In this document: positions 8,213 to 15,755 of the stretch, piece after piece | Layout: each line of letters starts with the position of its first letter | How positions within the stretch are numbered: the stretch's first letter is position 1 | From: Kitasatospora kifunensis | GTDB taxonomy: Bacteria > Actinomycetota > Actinomycetes > Streptomycetales > Streptomycetaceae | Length of the DNA stretch: 64,000 nt | Direction: 5' to 3' | Assembly (NCBI RefSeq): GCF_014203855.1 | Contig: NZ_JACHJV010000001.1 | Span: forward strand, 3,782,001 to 3,846,000 | The notes under the pieces: model-generated | What the model was told of the DNA's origin: nothing | Database searches by the model: none | The model's input: the letters and a program-made list of their open reading frames with translations, nothing else | Position numbers and translations under genes: made by a program

Positions 8213-10537
8213 TCAGTTCTTCCAACGCGGCTTGCGGTCGCCGCCGTTGAAGCTGCCGCCACGGTTGTCGCGGTCGCCGCCGAAGGAGCGGCCGCCACGG
8301 TTGTCGCGGTCACCGAACGAGGAGCCACCCTGCGGACGGCCACCCGAGCGGTGGTCGTCGCGACGGGCGAACGGACGGCTGGTGCTGCCGGCGCCACCGC
8401 GGTTGTCACGGTCGCCGAACGAGCGGGCCGGACGGTCACCGAAGGAACGGTCGCCACCGAAGGAGCGGCCGCCACGGTCGTCGCGGTCACGCGAACCGAA
8501 GCCACCACCGCGGTTGTCACGGTCACGGTCACCGAAGGAACGCGCCGGACGGTCGCCACCGAAGGAGCGGCCACCACGGTCGTCACGGTCACGCGAACCG
8601 AAACCGCCACCACGGTTGTCACGGTCGCCGAAGGAGCGGCCGCCACGGTCGTCGCGGTCACGCGAACCGAAGCCACCACCGCGGTTGTCACGGTCACCGA
8701 AGGAACGCGCCGGACGGTCGCCACCGAAGGAGCGGCCACCACGGTCGTCACGGTCACGCGAACCGAAACCGCCACCACGGTTGTCACGGTCACGGTCGCG
8801 GTCACCGAAGGAACGCGCCGGACGGTCACCACCGAAGGAACGACCACCACGGTCGCCGCGGTCGCCACGGTCACGATCGCCGTACGACGGACGCTCGTTG
8901 CGGGCCTCGCGGTACGCCGGCACCCGCTCCTCGCGGGACGACTCACGGGACTCACGGGACTCGCGCACCTCGCGCACCGGCTCCGCGACGGCGACGGCCT
9001 CAGCGGCCTCGCCCTGCGCGTCCTGCGCCGGCGCCTCGTCCTCGATGCCCAGCTCGGCCCGCTCGCGGGCGGCCCGCGCGGTGAGGCGGTCGGCCTCCTC
9101 GCGCAGCTCGTTCGCACGGCGCTGCGCGCGCTCCAGCTGGCGGGTCATCTCGGCGACCTCGCGCTCGGCCGCACCGGCGATGCCCGAGGCGCTCTCCGCC
9201 TGGACCTCGATCAGCGAGCGGGCGCCGGTGATCTTGGCGACCTCGGCGTCGAAGGCGTGGTCCAGGATGTGGCGCGAGGCGTCCACGCCCGCGTCCTCCA
9301 TCAGGCGGAAGACGCCACGGCGCTGGTGCGGCAGCACCAGGGTGACGACGGCACCGGAGCGGCCCGCGCGAGCGGTACGGCCGGAGCGGTGCAGGTAGTC
9401 CTTGTGGTCACCGGCCGGGTCCACGTTCAGCACCAGGTCGATGCCGTCCACGTGGATGCCTCGGGCGGCGACGTCGGTGGCGACGACCACGTTGACGTAG
9501 CCGTCCTTGAAGTCGCCCAGCACCCGGGTGCGGGCGCCCTGGGTCATACCGCCGTGCAGCGCGTCAGCCTTCACGCCGGCCTCGATCAGCTGCTCGGCCA
9601 CCCGGTCAGCACCCATCTGGGTGCGGACGAAGATGATCGTGCGGCCCTTGCGGGCGGCGATCGCGTTGGTGATCGGCGCCTTGTCCTTGGGCTTCACCAC
9701 GAGGATGTGGTGGGTCATGGTGGTGACCGCGCCCTGGGCCGCGTCGACCTCGTGGGTGACCGGGTTGCTCAGGTAGCGCTTGACCAGGCTGTCGATCTCG
9801 TTCTCCAGGGTGGCGGAGAAGAGCAGGCGCTGGCCGCCGGTCGGCACCTGGTCGAGGATCTCGGTGACCTCGGGCAGGAAGCCCATGTCGGCCATCTGGT
9901 CGGCCTCGTCGAGCACGACGGTCTGGACGTCGGCGAGCTTGGCGGTGCCGCGGTTGATCAGGTCACGCAGGCGGCCGGGGGTGGCGACCAGGACGTCGAC
10001 GCCGCGCTCCAGCGCGTAGATCTGGTTCGACATCGAGGTGCCACCGCAGACGACCTTGAGCTTGAGGCCGAGCACCGAGCCGAACGGCTCCAGCGCGTCG
10101 GCGACCTGCATGGCCAGCTCACGGGTCGGCACCAGGATCAGGCCGCGCGGGTGCTTGGGCTTGGTGCGCTCGCCGTCGGCGAGACGGGTCAGCAGCGGCA
10201 GGCCGAAGCTCAGGGTCTTGCCGGAGCCGGTACGGCCACGGCCGAGCACGTCCTTGCCGGCCAGCGCATCCGGGATGGTGGCGGCCTGGATCGGGAACGG
10301 GGTGGTCACGCCACGCTTGGCGAGGGCGCGCACCACGTCGTCGTGCAGACCGAGGTCACCGAAGGTGACGGTCGGCTCGGCAGCAACCTCGGCGTCGTCG
10401 GCAACCTCGACCTCAGCGGTCTCCAGGGCGTCGATGGTGACGTCAACGGTGGCGTCGGTCAGGTCGGCGGCGGCGTCGAGGGCCTCGTCCTGGGCGTCAG
10501 CGGGCATGACGAAGCGGGCGTCGTCAACGAGAGACAA
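8213..10537 (-). CDS. DEAD-box ATP-dependent RNA helicase with RGG/DRD repeat tail
   Basis: 774 residues from a TTG at 10537 with GGAAGG 7 nt upstream. An ATG at 10612 and one at 10507 are in frame but lack a Shine-Dalgarno. The core has every superfamily-2 motif in order: Q-motif (FGDLGL ... PFPIQ), GRTGSGKT, PTRELAMQ, VLDEADQM, SATLENEI, ARGIHVDGID and HRSGRTARAG. An acidic Ala/Val-rich stretch precedes it. After about residue 520 comes a charged helix, then ~200 residues of imperfect DRDNRGGGFGSRDRDDRGG and SFGGDRPARSFGDRD repeats. Such tails bind RNA and can drive phase separation. Helicases of this type (RhlE/CsdA-like) act in cold adaptation, ribosome assembly and RNA decay. The role here is inferred from the family. 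Confidence 0.93.
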   Translation of the reverse strand: MSLVDDARFVMPADAQDEALDAAADLTDATVDVTIDALETAEVEVADDAEVAAEPTVTFGDLGLHDDVVRALAKRGVTTPFPIQAATIPDALAGKDVLGRGRTGSGKTLSFGLPLLTRLADGERTKPKHPRGLILVPTRELAMQVADALEPFGSVLGLKLKVVCGGTSMSNQIYALERGVDVLVATPGRLRDLINRGTAKLADVQTVVLDEADQMADMGFLPEVTEILDQVPTGGQRLLFSATLENEIDSLVKRYLSNPVTHEVDAAQGAVTTMTHHILVVKPKDKAPITNAIAARKGRTIIFVRTQMGADRVAEQLIEAGVKADALHGGMTQGARTRVLGDFKDGYVNVVVATDVAARGIHVDGIDLVLNVDPAGDHKDYLHRSGRTARAGRSGAVVTLVLPHQRRGVFRLMEDAGVDASRHILDHAFDAEVAKITGARSLIEVQAESASGIAGAAEREVAEMTRQLERAQRRANELREEADRLTARAARERAELGIEDEAPAQDAQGEAAEAVAVAEPVREVRESRESRESSREERVPAYREARNERPSYGDRDRGDRGDRGGRSFGGDRPARSFGDRDRDRDNRGGGFGSRDRDDRGGRSFGGDRPARSFGDRDNRGGGFGSRDRDDRGGRSFGDRDNRGGGFGSRDRDDRGGRSFGGDRPARSFGDRDRDNRGGGFGSRDRDDRGGRSFGGDRSFGDRPARSFGDRDNRGGAGSTSRPFARRDDHRSGGRPQGGSSFGDRDNRGGRSFGGDRDNRGGSFNGGDRKPRWKN
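8270..8880 (-). repeat. Coding tandem repeats of the helicase tail
   Basis: Imperfect DNA repeats encode alternating DRDNRGGGFGSRDRDDRGG and RSFGGDRPARSFGDRD units, about six copies, with near-identical nucleotide sequence between several of them. This suggests recent duplication or gene conversion, so unit number may vary between strains and may be misassembled. Confidence 0.85.
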
Positions 10538-10735
10538 TGCAAAACCTTCCGGAAGTGGCACGCGCCTAAGTCCGGGGTTCTGACTTACAACCGCCTCTAT
10601 GCGGTCAGCCACGGATCGCCGGAACGCGCCAAGGGCGCCAGGTGAAAATGGGGGCGCCAGTCAAATGGATCAAACGAACGATCTCCCACCATAGAGGAAC
10701 CATCACTCCGAAGGCAAATGCGCTGGCTGACCTGA

Positions 10736-11746
10736 TCAATGTGCGGCCGAACCGGCGCCCCCGGTCGTAGATCCGCTACCGCTCGCGGACGGCGCCGGAG
10801 CCGTGGAGGGCGAGGCCGGTGAGCCGGACGGGTGCCCCGAGCCCGCCGAGGGGCCGCCGGAGGTCCCGGGGCTGGCCGAGCCGGCGCCGCCACCCGTCGC
10901 CCCGCCGGTGCCGCCGGCTCCGGCCGAGGAGCCCGGGCTAGCCGTCGTCCCAGTGCCGCCCGTCCCGCCGCCTGTCCCGCCGGTCGCACCGCCCGCGCTC
11001 GGCGCGCCGGTGCCGCCCGTCCCGGCCGTGCCCCCGGCACCGGCCGCGCCACCGGTGCCGCCGCCCGTGCCGCCAGCGGCGCCGGTGCCGTGGCCACCGC
11101 CCGGCGCGCCGCCCTGGGCACCGCCCGCGGCGGGCGCACCGCCACCCGCCGGAGCGCCCGCTGCGGGGCCGGCCGCCCCGGGCGCACCCGCCTCCGCCGG
11201 GGGCGCGGGGACCGCAACCACGCCGCCGGCCGCTCCGGGCGCCGGCGACGCTCCCGCACTCGGGTCACTCACCGGAGCCACCTCACCGCCGGCCGCTCCG
11301 ACCGAGGTCCCCTCCGGCGCACCTGAGGCCCCCTCAACCCGCCCGCCGGGCCGCTCCGGGTGAACGACGGGACCGGTGACCCGCCCCTGACCGGCGGCCC
11401 CACTGGCCTTGGCGCTGGGACTCGCCACCCCGGAGGCGTGCCCGACCGGCTGCTGCCCCGGGCCGGAACCGACCTCCATGCAGCCGGTCACGGTCAACCC
11501 GGCCAGCGCCAGCACCGCCGTGCGGACCACCGTCCGGGCCGCCACCGACCGGACCGCCTGCGACCGGAACAGCACAGCTCGCTGCGGCGCCCCGCCCCCG
11601 CCCGCCCCACGGTCGGCGGCCGCACGGGCCGCCCGCACCCGGGCCGCCACCGAGACCCGCTCCCCGGCGAGTCGCCCGCCCCGGCTCGCCGCCAGGGCGG
11701 CCACCCCCCGACCGCTCGAACGCCCGCTCGTACCTGTCGGAACCAT
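10736..11746 (-). CDS. Ala/Gly/Pro-rich putative lipoprotein
   Basis: 336 residues from an ATG at 11746 with GGAGAGG upstream. About 70 Arg/Ala-rich residues precede a hydrophobic stretch VRTAVLALAGLTVTGC that looks like a lipobox (LTVTG-C). After the Cys the protein is low-complexity Gly/Ala/Pro/Ser/Thr to the end with no recognisable domain, consistent with an extended cell-wall-spanning or surface linker. The basic N-terminal extension is unusually long for a lipoprotein, so the true start may be an internal GTG near the hydrophobic segment. Codon use is extremely GC-biased, and long open frames on the opposite strand are a by-product of that. Confidence 0.55.
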   Translation of the reverse strand: MVPTGTSGRSSGRGVAALAASRGGRLAGERVSVAARVRAARAAADRGAGGGGAPQRAVLFRSQAVRSVAARTVVRTAVLALAGLTVTGCMEVGSGPGQQPVGHASGVASPSAKASGAAGQGRVTGPVVHPERPGGRVEGASGAPEGTSVGAAGGEVAPVSDPSAGASPAPGAAGGVVAVPAPPAEAGAPGAAGPAAGAPAGGGAPAAGGAQGGAPGGGHGTGAAGGTGGGTGGAAGAGGTAGTGGTGAPSAGGATGGTGGGTGGTGTTASPGSSAGAGGTGGATGGGAGSASPGTSGGPSAGSGHPSGSPASPSTAPAPSASGSGSTTGGAGSAAH

Positions 11747-11923
11747 TGCTGCCGCCTCTCCGCGCACCCCACCCTGGCCGCACCGACCAGCGGCCCCTTG
11801 CGGTGCCCAACGCCCGGCGCGCCCCGGGGTCACGGCCGACGCCGCAACAGCTAACGCCGAATACCGCCGAACCCGAGGCGCCATCACCTGGCACACCCTC
11901 ACCCCGCCCAGGACAATGGCCGC

Positions 11924-12271
11924 GTGGACATGAGCCGGGAAGATTTCGAGACGCTGGTCGGCGACGCCCTCGACCAGATCCCCCCGCAGCTGGCGGCGAT
12001 GATGGACAACGTGGCCGTCTTCGTCGAGGACGAACCCGACCCCGCCACCCCCGACCTGCTCGGCCTCTACGAAGGCACCCCGCTCACCGAGCGCGGCGAG
12101 TGGTACGCCGGCGTGCTGCCCGATCGGATCATCATCTACCGCGGCCCGACCCTGCGGCTGTGCGAGACCCGCGAGCTGGTGGTCGCCGAGGTCCGCACCA
12201 CCGTGATCCACGAAGTCGCCCACCACTTCGGCTTCGACGACCACGAACTGCACGAGCTCGGCTGGTCCTGA
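11924..12271 (+). CDS. Minimal zincin-type metallopeptidase
   Basis: 115 residues starting at GTG 11924 (an ATG follows two codons later). The C-terminal HEVAHHFGFDDHEL is the zinc-binding HExxH plus downstream acidic/His ligands of the 'possibly metallopeptidase' family (zincin_1, DUF1025), which is widespread in actinobacteria. There is no signal peptide, so it acts in the cytosol. Substrate is unknown. The length is typical of the family. It is followed by the tRNA cluster. Confidence 0.85.
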   Translation: MDMSREDFETLVGDALDQIPPQLAAMMDNVAVFVEDEPDPATPDLLGLYEGTPLTERGEWYAGVLPDRIIIYRGPTLRLCETRELVVAEVRTTVIHEVAHHFGFDDHELHELGWS

Positions 12272-12410
12272 CCCGCCCGCCGCCGGCACGACCGCGCTGG
12301 TCGCGAACCCGCTCCCGCTCCATCCGGCCGAAACCGTTTTGGCGTTCCCGCCCAGATCCCATATGCTTCTCACGTCCCCGACCGCTGGAGAACAGCCGGG
12401 CGGGCCGCAA

Positions 12411-12483
12411 GCCCTCATCGTCTAGTGGCCCAGGACGTCGCCCTTTCAAGGCGGTAGCACGGGTTCGAATCCCGTTGGGGGCA
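12411..12483 (+). tRNA. tRNA-Glu(UUC)
   Basis: 73 nt. The acceptor GCCCTCA pairs with TGGGGGC, the anticodon loop CTTTCAA gives UUC and the T-arm is CGGGTTCGAATCCCG. No CCA is encoded. First of three clustered tRNA genes. Confidence 0.95.
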
Positions 12484-12542
12484 CGCAGTACACGTAGGTC
12501 GCAGTAAACGTAGTAAAGTTCAGGGTCGCAAGGCTCTGTCAA

Positions 12543-12616
12543 GGTCCTGTGGAGCAGTTGGTTAGCTCGCCACCCTGTCAAGGTGGAGGTCGCGGGTTCA
12601 AGTCCCGTCAGGATCG
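12543..12616 (+). tRNA. tRNA-Asp(GUC), first copy
   Basis: 74 nt. The acceptor GGTCCTG pairs with CAGGATC with a G-U at the second position, and the anticodon loop CTGTCAA gives GUC. Apart from its acceptor stem it matches the second copy at 24829-24902. Confidence 0.95.
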
Positions 12617-12643
12617 CTCGTCCCGCAAGGGATGGTGCAGTAC

Positions 12644-12720
12644 GGCCAGGTAGCTCAGTTGGTACGAGCGTCCGCCTGAAAAGCGGAAGGTCGCCGGTTC
12701 GACCCCGGCCCTGGCCACCA
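12644..12720 (+). tRNA. tRNA-Phe(GAA) with encoded CCA
   Basis: 74-nt body plus CCA. The acceptor GGCCAGG pairs with CCTGGCC, and the anticodon loop CTGAAAA gives GAA. It is the only one of the five tRNA genes in the window that encodes its CCA end. Confidence 0.95.
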
Positions 12721-12736
12721 GCCTTGACCAGGCACG

Positions 12737-12771
12737 ATGCCCCTGAAGCAGCTCGCTTCGGGGGCATTTTC
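12737..12771 (+). terminator. Terminator of the tRNA-Glu/Asp/Phe cluster
   Basis: The stem ATGCCCC-GAAGC / GCTTC-GGGGGCAT is followed by TTTTC, 17 nt after the tRNA-Phe CCA. Confidence 0.75.
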
Positions 12772-12802
12772 GTGCCGTCCGGCAACTCCGTGAGCCGCCG
12801 CG

Positions 12803-13750
12803 TCACCTGGTGCTGCGGAACCGCGCCGCGTACGTCGACGGCGGGACGCCGAGGTGCCGCAGGAAGACCCGGCGCAGCGTCTCGTCGCTGCCCAGGCCCG
12901 AGCGCCGGGCCGCGCCGGTCACCGACTCCCCCGCCTCCAGCAGGCCGCGCGCCGCCTCCAGACGCATCTGCTCGACGTAGCGCGAGGGAGTCGTGTCGAG
13001 CTGCGCCCGGAAGAGTCGGGCCAGCTGACGGGCGCTCATGCCGACCCGGGCGCCCAGGGCCGCCGCCGAGTGGTCGGCGGCCGGGTCGGCCGCGACCGCG
13101 TCGAGCGCGGCGCGCAGGGCGTCGTGGCGTGGCCGCGGGGTTCGGGCCGGTACGGAGAACTGGGACTGACCGCCCGAGCGCTGCATGAAGACCACCAGGT
13201 CGCGGGCGACCTCGCGGGCGGCCTGCGGACCGAGGTCGTCCTCGACCAGGGCGAGGGCGAGATCGAGCCCGGCGCTGACGCCGGCCGAGGTCAGCAGGTG
13301 GCCGTCCCGCACGTAGATCGAGTCCGGCTCGACGGTGACCCGCGGGTAGCGCCGGCTCAGGGCCGCCGCGTGCCGCCAGTGCGTGGTGGCCCGGCGGCCG
13401 TCCAGCAGTCCGGTCTCGGCCAGCACGAAGGCGCCCGTGCAGACCGAGGTGACGCGGCTCGCCGAGGCTGCCAGCGCCGCGGCCGCGGCCACCAGGCCCG
13501 GTGGCGCGGGCCCGTCCGGGAGGGTCGACGAACCGGGCACCACGACGGTGTGCGCGCGCACCGCGAAGGCGTCGGCCGCCACCGACAGAACGGTGCCGGT
13601 CGACGCGGTGACGGGCACCCCGCCGGGCGAGCAGAGGACGACCTCGTACGCCCCGGCGGTGCCGAACACCTCCAGCGGCGCGGCCAGGTCCAGCAGCCGC
13701 ACCCCGTCGTAGGCGAGCACGGCGACCCGGGGCCTGCGCACAGTGGGCAT
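12803..13750 (-). CDS. GlxA-family transcriptional regulator (DJ-1/PfpI plus AraC HTH)
   Basis: 315 residues from an ATG at 13750 (GAGGA directly before it). The N-terminal ~180 residues are a DJ-1/PfpI-like fold beginning RVAVLAYDGVRLLDLAAPLEVF, with the nucleophile-elbow pattern VTSVCTGAFVLAETGLL and then TTHW. The C-terminal ~100 residues are an AraC-type double helix-turn-helix (ARVGMSARQLARLFRAQL and AARRSGLGSDETLRRVFLRHLGVPPSTY). Such regulators sense small metabolites and usually control neighbouring genes. The gene is divergent from the NTF2-like gene at 13933, a plausible target. Confidence 0.88.
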   Translation of the reverse strand: MPTVRRPRVAVLAYDGVRLLDLAAPLEVFGTAGAYEVVLCSPGGVPVTASTGTVLSVAADAFAVRAHTVVVPGSSTLPDGPAPPGLVAAAAALAASASRVTSVCTGAFVLAETGLLDGRRATTHWRHAAALSRRYPRVTVEPDSIYVRDGHLLTSAGVSAGLDLALALVEDDLGPQAAREVARDLVVFMQRSGGQSQFSVPARTPRPRHDALRAALDAVAADPAADHSAAALGARVGMSARQLARLFRAQLDTTPSRYVEQMRLEAARGLLEAGESVTGAARRSGLGSDETLRRVFLRHLGVPPSTYAARFRSTR

Positions 13751-13932
13751 TCCTCGAGCATACGGCGCGGTGACGACCGGATCTGTGGGGTAGGCGTCCA
13801 CACGGACATGGCCGCGGTCCGCCCGCTGCTGCGACCGTCAGGGGAGAGCAGAACTGCTCGCAGCAGCGCCGGACCCACCGCAGCGCAGAACCGCACGCAG
13901 ACCACACGCAGACCGCACGCAGAAGGAGCGTC

Positions 13933-14349
13933 ATGACCCAGCGGCCGCCCGTTCCCCCGTTCACCGAAGCCACCGCCCTGCTCAAGGTCCAGGCCGCCGA
14001 GGACGCCTGGAACACCCGCGACCCCGAACGCGTCGCGCTCGCCTACACCGAGGACAGCGAGTGGCGAAACCGCGACGTCTTCCTGCGGGGCCGCCCCGAG
14101 ATCGTCGCCTTCCTGCGCGCCAAGTGGGAGCGGGAGCTGAACTACCGGCTGCGCAAGGAACTCTGGGCCTACACCGGCAACCGGATCTCGGTGCGTTTCG
14201 AGTACGAGTGGCATGACGCGTCCGAGCAGTGGTGGCGCAGCTACGGCAACGAGCAGTGGGAGTTCGACGCGAACGGCCTGATGTGCCGCCGCTACGCCAG
14301 CATCAACGACCTGGTGATCACCGCGGCCGACCGGCGACTCGGCCACTAG
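13933..14349 (+). CDS. NTF2-like/SnoaL-fold protein (DUF1348)
   Basis: 138 residues. AAGGAG lies 6 nt before the ATG. The sequence is dominated by the DUF1348 pattern: [48 protein letters not shown], and RFEYEWHD then [18 protein letters not shown]. Members form a cone-shaped alpha+beta barrel with an internal pocket. The substrate is unknown. It is divergent from the GlxA-type regulator, separated by 182 bp. Confidence 0.88.
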   Translation: MTQRPPVPPFTEATALLKVQAAEDAWNTRDPERVALAYTEDSEWRNRDVFLRGRPEIVAFLRAKWERELNYRLRKELWAYTGNRISVRFEYEWHDASEQWWRSYGNEQWEFDANGLMCRRYASINDLVITAADRRLGH

Positions 14350-14533
14350 TGCCGCGTCACTGGCTTCCGACAGGAAACGTCAGCCGCCGCTGCCCGCGAC
14401 AAAGGGCCAAAACGACTGCCATGAGCGAGCTAACTCGCCCGTACGATGAGAATTCTGACGGGCCGACTGATTTACCTGGCGGACCGTCAGCCCTGGCGCT
14501 GGAATCCACCGGAACGGGCCCGTGAAATGCCGA

Positions 14534-14568
14534 AGGGCCTGCACCGCGCAATGCGCGGTGCAGGCCCT
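14534..14568 (-). terminator. Hairpin downstream of the cold-shock gene
   Basis: A 16-bp perfect stem (AGGGCCTGCACCGCGC and its complement) with a 3-nt loop, 34 nt beyond the stop. No good U-tract follows. Confidence 0.65.
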
Positions 14569-14601
14569 GTGCTACTCGGCAGAGCCGTGCAGCGGGTCGT
14601 A

Positions 14602-14805
14602 CTAGAGCGGGCGAATGTTCTCGGCCTGCGGGCCCTTCTGGCCCTGCGTGACGTCGAACTCGACCTTCTGGCCCTCGAGCAGCTCGCGGAAGCCGTTGGC
14701 GTTGATGTTCGAGTAGTGGGCGAAGACGTCAGGACCGCCGCCCTCCTGCTCGATGAAGCCGAAGCCCTTCTCCGCGTTGAACCACTTCACAGTGCCATTA
14801 GCCAT
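14602..14805 (-). CDS. Cold-shock domain protein
   Basis: 67 residues, the standard length for a single CSD. GAAGGAGA sits 7 nt before the ATG at 14805. RNP1 (KGFGFIEQ) and RNP2 (DVFAHYSNI) are intact. Cold-shock proteins bind single-stranded RNA and DNA and act as RNA chaperones. The 5' leader is unusual: an intrinsic terminator preceded by a 9-codon mini-ORF lies ~100 nt upstream on the same strand. A strong hairpin follows the gene. Confidence 0.95.
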   Translation of the reverse strand: MANGTVKWFNAEKGFGFIEQEGGGPDVFAHYSNINANGFRELLEGQKVEFDVTQGQKGPQAENIRPL

Positions 14806-15299
14806 AAAAATTTCTCCTTCAAGGGGCTGTCCGAAGCTCGCCAATCGCGAGTTTCGCGTCGCCGCGATGATGACCCGCCCGGGAATAGCCGGGAAACAAA
14901 AATGCGCCTGCGGTTACAACCAGCAGGCGCACACAAAGTTCATGGGAACCACAACTGCAACTATCACGACTGTAGCAGGGTCCCGACTCGAACGGGGGTT
15001 TCTTCGCCCGCCACTTTTTTCGACCGCGCCGAGCGGGCGGTACGCGGGTCCGAAGCGATCAACGACACGGCGGGCAGCACGGTCAGCGGCACCGCCGAAC
15101 CGCTGAACCCGCTGGCCAGGCGCTCGCGCCCGGGAACACGCCCGCGAAACGCCCGTTGAACACCCCCTGAACGCCCCTGCGCGCGACTCCCCGTATGGCC
15201 CGGCCAGCGCGCCGCCAAACCCGTCCGGATGGTCAAGATCAAGAAATTTCGGCGCCCTGGACCACCCCGGCCCACCGGAACAGGCGCATACTGGCCCAG
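14806..15299. other. Leader of the cold-shock gene and upstream gap
   Basis: No protein gene of normal size. It holds the attenuator-like element described separately (14903-14943, minus strand). Between that and the cold-shock ATG are ~97 nt of leader. From 15000 to 15299 I see only GC-rich sequence leading to the small gene at 15300. Confidence 0.5.
14896..14943 (-). promoter_or_regulatory. Attenuator-like element: mini-ORF plus intrinsic terminator
   Basis: On the minus strand a 9-codon frame (14943-14914), MNFVCACWL-stop, runs into the 5' arm of a 9-bp stem (TGCGCCTGC / GCAGGCGCA, 14931-14903). The stem is followed at once by TTTTTGTTT. Its stop codon falls in the loop. The mini-ORF has two Cys and a Trp codon near its end but no clear Shine-Dalgarno. 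It could be an amino-acid-sensing attenuator, a plain terminator of an unseen small RNA, or chance. Confidence 0.4.
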
Positions 15300-15521
15300 A
15301 TGACGAATTCAACCGCGCCCCGGCGCCACCTGCCTACCAGCCCCTTCCGCGCCGCGGTTCCGCCGCCGCCCAAGCGATTCGCCGTCGGAGACCGGGTGAG
15401 CCACGACGAGTACGGACTCGGTCGGGCCATCGGTATCGAAGGCGAGATCGCGGTCCTCGTCGACTTCGGCTCCCGGACGGAGCGGATCACGGCACCCTTC
15501 GCCAAGCTCTTCCTGCTCTGA
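15300..15521 (+). CDS. Small SH3/Tudor-like protein
   Basis: 73 residues from the ATG at 15300. The C-terminal half, FAVGDRVSHDEYGLGRAIGIEG and then VLVDFGSRTERITAPFAKL, matches the small beta-barrel (Tudor/SH3-like) that ends UvrD/PcrA helicases and occurs in CarD-like proteins. Here it is stand-alone with a Pro/Arg-rich N-terminal tail. It may bind RNA polymerase or nucleic acid by analogy; no function is established from the sequence. A 18-bp repeat array follows the stop. Confidence 0.75.
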   Translation: MTNSTAPRRHLPTSPFRAAVPPPPKRFAVGDRVSHDEYGLGRAIGIEGEIAVLVDFGSRTERITAPFAKLFLL

Positions 15522-15530
15522 GGCCCTGCG

Positions 15531-15602
15531 CCCCAAGGCCGTTGACCGCCTCAGGGCCGTTGACCGCCCCAGGGCCGCCGGCTGCCCCAAGGCCGCCGGC
15601 CA
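15531..15602. repeat. 18-bp tandem repeat, four units
   Basis: Four consecutive 18-bp units starting CCCCAAGGCC / CCTCAGGGCC / CCCCAGGGCC / CCCCAAGGCC. The first two continue GTTGACCG and the last two GCCGGC. The array lies immediately after the small Tudor-like gene, outside any coding frame I support. Confidence 0.8.
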
Positions 15603-15755
15603 CTGACCACTGACGCCCACCCCGTGGGCGCGGTTCGGTCAGCGGGCCAGTCGTGCCGGGTGCCAGGCGTGCCAGGCACCCACTCGCCGTCGGTCGCCGA
15701 CGCGGTGAGCTTCGGGCTGCCCTGTCACAGCGGCCGACCGGGCCGCCACCAACCG

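Noticed and set aside
8270..8880. Possible CRISPR array
   Set aside because: The repeats are imperfect, in frame and encode the helicase tail; there are no unique spacers or cas genes.
10538..10612. Upstream ATG (10612) as the start of the DEAD-box helicase
   Set aside because: The extra 25 codons show no helicase-like sequence and no Shine-Dalgarno precedes that ATG, while the TTG at 10537 has GGAAGG at the right distance.
8192..10645. Long plus-strand open frame of ~817 codons opposite the DEAD-box helicase
   Set aside because: It is repetitive Val/Thr/Ala-rich sequence created by the codon bias and repeats of the real gene on the other strand; no Shine-Dalgarno or domain.
14421..14525. 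34-codon frame (MSELTRPYDENSDG...) downstream of the NTF2-like gene
   Set aside because: No Shine-Dalgarno, no recognisable family, and it lies close to the cold-shock terminator.
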